From NCBI GenBank assembly GCA_022828595.1, contig JAKGHH010000001.1, positions 209,312,348-209,376,347 of the forward strand: DNA of 64,000 nucleotides, written 5' to 3'. Below, piece by piece: positions 46,001-53,103 of the stretch (position 1 is the first letter of the stretch; each line of letters opens with the position of its first letter). Origin of the DNA: Nelumbo lutea. Taxonomy: Eukaryota > Streptophyta > Magnoliopsida > Proteales > Nelumbonaceae. The translations under genes were made by a program, and so were the position numbers. The notes below the pieces were generated by a model. That model saw only the letters and a program-made list of their open reading frames with translations, had not been told where the DNA came from and ran no database searches.

Positions 46001-49000
46001 AGCCAATTTATGCAGAACCCTCGGATACCTCACTGGAATGCAGTTCTTAGAATTATAAGGTACTTGAAGGGAGCTCCAGGTCGTGGGTTATTGTACAACC
46101 CAGGAGAAAGACTTAAGGTAGTTGGGTATACAGATGCAAATTGGGCAGGCTCTGTGTCTGATAGAAGATCTATTACAGGTTACTGCACATTTCTTGGAGG
46201 AAATCTTGTGACATGGAAGAGTAAGAAGCAAACAGTTGTGGCAAGGAGCAGTGCTAAAGCCGAATACAGAGCCATGACACACATTACATGTGAATTAGTA
46301 TGGCTGAGGAATCTCCTACAAGAAATCAGGTTCTCCATGGATAGACCTATGAAATTGTACTGTGACAATCAAGCTGCACTCCACATCTCATCTAACCCTG
46401 TTTTTCATGAGAGAACAAAGCACATAGAGATTGATTGCCATTTTGTGAGGGAGAAGGTCCTTACTGGAGAGATAAGCACAGAACATGTGGGCTTAGGTGA
46501 TCAATGGGCAAATTTGTTTACAAAAGGCTTAAGCTCAGGGAGAGTGAACTATATATGTAAGAAGCTGGGATTATATGACATATATTCTCCAGCTTGAGGG
46601 GGAGTGTTAGAGCTAGCCGAATAAGGGTAGATTAGTCATTTTATTTCTGTTAAGTTATGTGCTTATGTGGCAGTTTTAATAGAGACTTCCTGTCTCATAC
46701 TTAAGGGGGGGGGCAGTTTAGTCTTTGTACAACTAATTAGAGGCTAATTCATATTAGGGTCGACTGATAGGGTTTAAGCTATCAGATTCGACTGTTCCTT
46801 TTCTTCTTCTTCTTCCTCTGGTTCGAACTGCTGAAGCCACTGAGATAACATTTGGATTTCCAAATTTTCAGCCAGGAAATGCTGCAGAAATTTTTTCTAC
46901 TTGGCCAAAGTTAAGAGGAAGTAAGAAAGCAAGGATTCTCTGGAGCTGCTTACCATTTGCTATCTGCTGGAACATCTGGAAGGAGAGAAATAGAAGAGTT
47001 TTTGAAGATAAATACTGGAATATGGAAAAGATCGTGACGGCTATCAGTAATTCAGTTGCAGATTGGATTCTGATCTCTCCAGCTTTTAGCCAAGTTTCTA
47101 AAGAAGTTTTGGGTGACAGATTAGGGGAGATTTTGGAATATCAAATTTGTAACCTGGATGGCTTTTAGTTTGATGCTTTGTTTAGCTTTTGTTCTGTTTG
47201 TATGAGGGTGATGCCTAATCACCTATCATGATGTAACTTTGTCCTTTTTACCTTTAAAAAAAGTTTGTTTTTGAAGATAAATAAAAAATTTTATTAAAAC
47301 AAGAAAAAAGGATACAAGGAAGGTGATAGGCAATCACCCAAAGGTGGTTGTTTGAAGTTAAAAATACTATTCAGATAAGCTGCCCAAACAAGGAAAGACT
47401 CTTTATGAAGGCATGCATCTACTCCACAACATCAATAGGAAAGCCATTAACCTTTTGCCTTTTCATTTGGTTATAAAACGATTTTGCTGAAAAACAACCA
47501 GGTTGTTATTTGTGTTGGTAACTTTTAATTGTTCCTTTTGGATACTTGTAGTTTTAGGTTGTTGGGTTTGCTGGAAAGTGTTAGTCTTTGTCCTTGTATC
47601 TGTCTGGATTTCACAGTCCATTGTTGATATATACCATTGTAATCGTATCCTTCTCTTTAGCTACAGATTTTGTGTATCTGATAAAACAGAAAAGGAAAAT
47701 GTCCAAAGCACTAATCAACAGAGTCAAATTCTTAAGAAAACAACTCACTCAATTCAATATAAGTGAATAAAAATTATGGGACATATCTATCCCTTTTCAC
47801 AGGGTTATTCTTTTGAAAATGATAACTGTATATTATGCATTAGATATAAGAAAAAATGTACGTGAGAAAATGTACAGGAGACTTGATGCTCTGTTAACTT
47901 TTCTACACCTGGAAGTTACCAAGGCAGTGAGTTGTCACTTCAAAAACATTCCTTTTGTTACACCTAACTTGGCTAGCTCTTCCGCAATATAGTTCAATTC
48001 CCTAGTGGTCAACCTAAACATAGTGTGTATGAAAACCACAATTTCCCTAGCTTCCCGTCAATGAATAAACCACCCTCCAGGGGCTGTTCCTGTGCTTCCC
48101 CATCCAATTGATAGTGTCTGCTGTGTCTCCTCCAATGGATAGACAAGAAACACATAGTTGTTTGGAAATCCTTGGACTACTTGATGGTCACAGTACTTCA
48201 GCCTTGGTGAAATCTGTGACACCAACAGATCCACTGAAAGCTCAAACAACCCACCAATCCTTGCTAAAGAAGGATCCTCCAATGCCTGTAGTCTCGGGGT
48301 TCCCAAGAGCACTCCTATCATAGTCTAATTTTATTCTCTTCTCAGATAGTGTTGGCCCGACTAGTGATCTGACCAGCTGGTGAGGAGTGCAGAATCTTCA
48401 ATAGGTTCCTATTGAAATCTCCAAAAGATATATTGCCAAAAGCTTCTGAAGTAAGAACTTACAAATTAATCATATTTAGGATATGATTTCTCAAATCTTA
48501 ATATGAACTGGTTTTATTCTAAAAACTCTTCTGTTTCTGTCATCTGCACTTACTGTATGAGTAATTGATCTCCAATAAATCTTCCCTCTCCTGTATAATC
48601 CTCTCCCTTTCTATTGCCAAATAAGACCTACATTGTATTCCAGGGAAGCCCACTTATAGTCTATCAAATTGAGAAAGTAGTGCCAAAGCCTTTTAGTTTC
48701 CACACAATGCAGAAGAAGATGCACAGCCATTTCTCCATCTTGGAGGTATAGAATACATACATGAGGTGAAATCCATCCTTTCCCCAGCCTTTTCTTTTGA
48801 TGTACATAATAGGTGCAGTACTTGGGAGATCCTGGACATGTATCCTTTCCAGTCAAGGTGATTTGGAATTCAAATACTCCATTGAAGCTGAACTTCTTGC
48901 TTTGGGCTGCAGTACTAGGGATATGCCTTATGAACGGAAATTTATTGAGGAGGGATATGCAAATTCAGGAGTTGAATTGCTGCCTGTGTGGGCAAGATGT

Positions 49001-52000
49001 TGAGACTGTTGACCGCCTTTGCATCCATTTCCCTGTAGCTGCAGAGTTGTGGTACCATTTTATTAGGGCAGCATAGTTGTTTTGGACTATGCCTGGGTCT
49101 ATAAAGGACCTGCTATTGGGATATGTCCTGTCAGGGTTAAGTAGGAGGGGGGAGTGCATTTGGAAGGCTATTTGGAAGTTGAAGGTGACTCACAGCTAGT
49201 AATTCATTGGACAAAGCAACTCAAAGAAGCACCTTGGAGATACAGACATGTGTTTAGGGAAATTGATGTAACCACAAAGAAATTAAACTCAAGCTTCAGC
49301 TGGGTAAGAAGAACTGCAAATGGGGTAGCTGATGCATTAGCTAAACAGGGAGTAGATAGGCCAAGTCTTTTCTGGGCAAACTTGTAAACGTTTTTGACTG
49401 AAGGGTGTTGGAATCTGCCAACAGTTGTAATAAGTTTAATCTTTAATTCTGAATGAAATCCTTTTGCTAATAAATAAATAAATAAATAATAAATAATAAA
49501 TAATAAATACAGTGGGCAAGATTGAGTCCTGGATCTCTGTTGTAAAAGAGTTAAAGCACCAGGACACTGTTCTGCTGTTTAATTCAAGGGCTTGTGGGAA
49601 ATCTGATGTATTTCTAGTTCCAGGTGGGACATCTTGGTTTCTCCTTGGCCTGTGTGCTTGTTGTATGTATTATATCCAGTTCTTTTCAACAATAAAGTTC
49701 ACTTTACCTTTCTTAAAAGTAAAAAAAAAAAATCATTGAAGAGGTCAGTTCAGTTCAGGTTATTTTGGGGAGAGTAGAAATGGGGGAGTTTCAAATGGAG
49801 GAGATTCGGTATTAAATATAAATTAACGAAATTAATGGAAGAAGGGGAACCGAAATGATTCGGTTTGTATCGGCCTGTTTTGGGCTCGTATTGACCAATA
49901 TAGATCCGAAACAGCCCGATATGGGCCTGTATCGGCTGATACATGTGAAAAGAAGCGGAACAAATGATTGTTACATGTTCTGTGTATCGGGTTCTTATCG
50001 GAATGGTACGTATCAGCCGACACGGCTCAATACATTGTGATATTTTAAACCTTGGATCAAACCTCCAAACTTAAATGCTGGTCAGAAAACAGAATTAAAA
50101 TATTGTATTTCAAACAAGCAATCCCAACAATATGAGAAAAATCCTGGTGGTATCCTATTGATGTCAATGCTTCTTTTTGTGCTTGCTTCACTCTCTAGTT
50201 AAAGATTGTTCTGTACTATTACTAAAACTATAAAGAAAGCATTTTGTAAGGTTTGCTCGGTAGTTAATTTTAGCATTAACTTATCTGGTCACCCCCCCAT
50301 TCTGATATTTCAGCAAAACAAGCAGATTTTGATTGATGCTGTTGTTCATGCTGTAAATGAGGACTATGTTGAGATGGCAAATGATTTCACCAGGCTCGGT
50401 TTCCTTGCTAGTGGAACCAATGTATCTCCCATTATTCCAGCTTTAGAAGCAATCTGGCAGAACTCAGCGGGAAAAGGATTATCAGATTTTAATTTTCGAA
50501 GTGTTACTGGTAAGCTTCACTCTGTTCTTTTCATTTTCTGTGAGACAAGGAAAAAAATGAAAATAAAGGATGAAATTCTTCTTCATTCTCTGCTATATAA
50601 AATTTATACTTTCCTCTTATTCTTTCATAAACATTTTTCTTTCTTGATTAGTGTATTCTTTCATAACTATCAATACAGTATTTTACATTTGGAACTTATA
50701 CAGAAGGTTGTTTCCAATTTGCAAGATAATGTTATAGTATAATTTTCTTAAGATGGCAAACAATTGATGCCTTTGTGTAAAAAATATTCAAGTAACACAC
50801 TTCTCCATTAGCTTCTCCAGAAAGCCTCTTCTGTTTCAAACATAATATCCCTTGGGCTGTAGAGCCTTATTATTCACCGCTTTCAGACTCTAAAATCCCA
50901 ACTATTCAATTTGTTTTGGCCCACAAACCAGTTGTCACTTAACAAAATAAAGATTTTCTTTTGTATCCCCTACCTTCTTGTAAGAAGTCCTTTTGGATCT
51001 TCACCACCAATGATGAACATCCAGTAAAGAGTAATGCAATAAATTGATGGACTGGAAAGGGCACTTTCAATGGGAGTGATCCTCCCCTAAAAAATAAGTA
51101 CCATTGTTGCTACCCCTGCTAGCCTCTTATCATTTATTTTATTTATAACAAGATCACATATTTTTGTCCTCCTAGAATCTGCTTCTATTAGCCAACCCAA
51201 ATAGGAAAAGGGAAGATAGCCCACCATACCAAGCATCTGGCACATTACTCCATGATCCTCTCTTGTGATGTTCCCACCTCTATCAACACACTCTTCCTCA
51301 TATTTATCTGAAGTTCTAGTGTCGCTTCTACGCCCCCCCCCCCCCCCCAATTGACTATCCTTATCACATGGTTTTGATTTACTTTTGGTTTGACAAGTAC
51401 TGTTATGTTGTCTGAATTCTGAAAACTAAAGGTTAGAAATGGAATTATCTGCAAACCAAAGGTGAGAAATGGAATGTGCTCTACCTTCAACTCAAAAAGC
51501 TTCTTTCAGGCCCTGTTTCCTCTATCATCACAAATTATCAACTATGATGTGATCTTCACTGGTGAGAGGAAAAAAGGTGTTGGGAGGGGGTCCCCTTGCT
51601 TCAATCTCCTTAAACTAGAAAAAATATTGTAGGTGATCCATCTATCAATATAAAAAATTTCTATAGAAATGTGCCCCTTTTCCACTTTCTTTATCTCTCC
51701 TCAAATCATATTTTCTCCATGGTCTAATTAAAAATCTCATTTACATGATCGTAAACTCTTCAAAGTCACCAACCTTGCTTTGCCTTACCATGGAATCTAT
51801 GCACTTGCTAGTGACAACACTCCATCAAAAGTTTGGCTCCCTAGCACATATGCTCCTTGGTTCCAGAACTTTCCAGCTTCACTTCATTGAGCCAGTTTTC
51901 TAGTATGTTTATCGTGATTTTGCGTTCACTTGTCACAAGAATTATCAGTCTAAGGTCCTACAATATCTATGCCCTAGCTATCTTTGGAACAAGGCAACAA

Positions 52001-53062
52001 ACTATGATTTGAACATTTAAATCCCTGTTCCACCAGTCCATATGATGGAACTTTTCCACGACTCTCATCAAACCCCCTTTAATTATAATCAACTAGCCTT
52101 GAAGAAACTAGAAAGTCATCGTGAAACCATCTAGCCCTGATGCCTTATCATGGTACAATGATGGCCTTAACACACCCTCCTTAATTCCTCTCACTTCACT
52201 ACGTTGTATTTCCTTACTGGTGGACTTCCATCCTACAGTTACCCAAGAAGGAATTACATGACCTTGAATAGGGATCTAACAGTGATAGAATCTTTTTTTT
52301 AAAGATAAATAAAAAAGAAAATTTATTAATTGATCGAAGTCGCGCAGTGAGCAGAGTGTGGGATCCTACAGTGATGCAGCTGTGCAGTGAGCAGAGCAAA
52401 CTATTCTTTTGCCTTTTTCAGTGATAGAAGCTTTATAGAAGTACCACTATATTGAACAGCAATAATTTTGTATTTGGTCAAAGCTTGGTTAATTGATCAA
52501 AGTTGGCAGCTCTAATAGACCAATAGACTGGGGGAACAAATAGGATGGATGGATTGTTAGACTTGGATTGGACCAGATGGTTGGATTTTCAACTCAAGAA
52601 CTAATGTGGCTTTCTGGTATTTAGAATGTTTTCAGTTCTCCCCCACCCCTCAAAAAAAAAAAAAAAAAAAAAAAAACCTACTGACCTGCTATTATTAACC
52701 TGGAGAAACTGGTGAAAACCAGCTCAGTTTTAGCAACAAACTGCTTTCCATAACCAGCCCAGATCATTGCTTCACCATAAGTCATAAAATGACCATAAAG
52801 AGAGTTGAACATATGTCCTTCTGTTTACAAAGAATGACATATTACTGTTAAGATATGATACCATTTGTGTTTATTTAATGTGTATATAATAACAATCAGA
52901 GCCCAGCTAAAACACATGCCAATTTATTTATTTATTTACGATGCCAGAAGGGTATGATACTGGAAGAACTTTGACCAATCAGAATCCCCCCATGAATTTT
53001 GATGAGTTCTAATTGGTCAATGGTTATTACTTCTCTGATACTGGTTGATTGGTTATCAGTTT

Positions 53063-53103
<41 letters not shown>

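Larger units (their letters stand above)
41271..46850 (+). mobile_element. Complete Ty1/Copia retrotransposon, 5.6 kb, duplication TTTGG
   Basis: LTRs 41271-41518 and 46605-46850 are flanked by TTTGG (41266-41270 and 46851-46855). A primer site follows the 5' LTR and a polypurine tract precedes the 3' LTR. Gag, zinc knuckle, protease, integrase, RT and RNase H follow in Copia order. Pol is broken by several stops (before the protease core, in integrase, and twice in RT). The LTRs differ at only about six to eight positions, so this copy is the younger of the two Copias. It lies in ABC1K intron 7, same strand as the gene. Confidence 0.95.
40820..47262 (+). mobile_element. L1-type LINE 3' part, split by the Copia element at 41271-46850
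   Basis: The left piece has ELWWKECSNGKFSVKSFYMA, a stop, then VPMDSILTVDHLKSRGF and FLCKEQEETVTHLFIHY, the zinc-binding RT domain. The right piece from 46856 continues in the same sense with FGFPNFQPGNAAEIF and FAICWNIWKERNRRVFED, ends at a stop near 47168 and has an A7 tail at 47256-47262. The TTTGG duplication lies exactly at the break. Confidence 0.8.

Noticed and set aside
50206..50742. 178-codon open frame as an independent gene
   Set aside because: Only 50314-50509 is ABC1K exon 8; the rest is flanking intron read-through.
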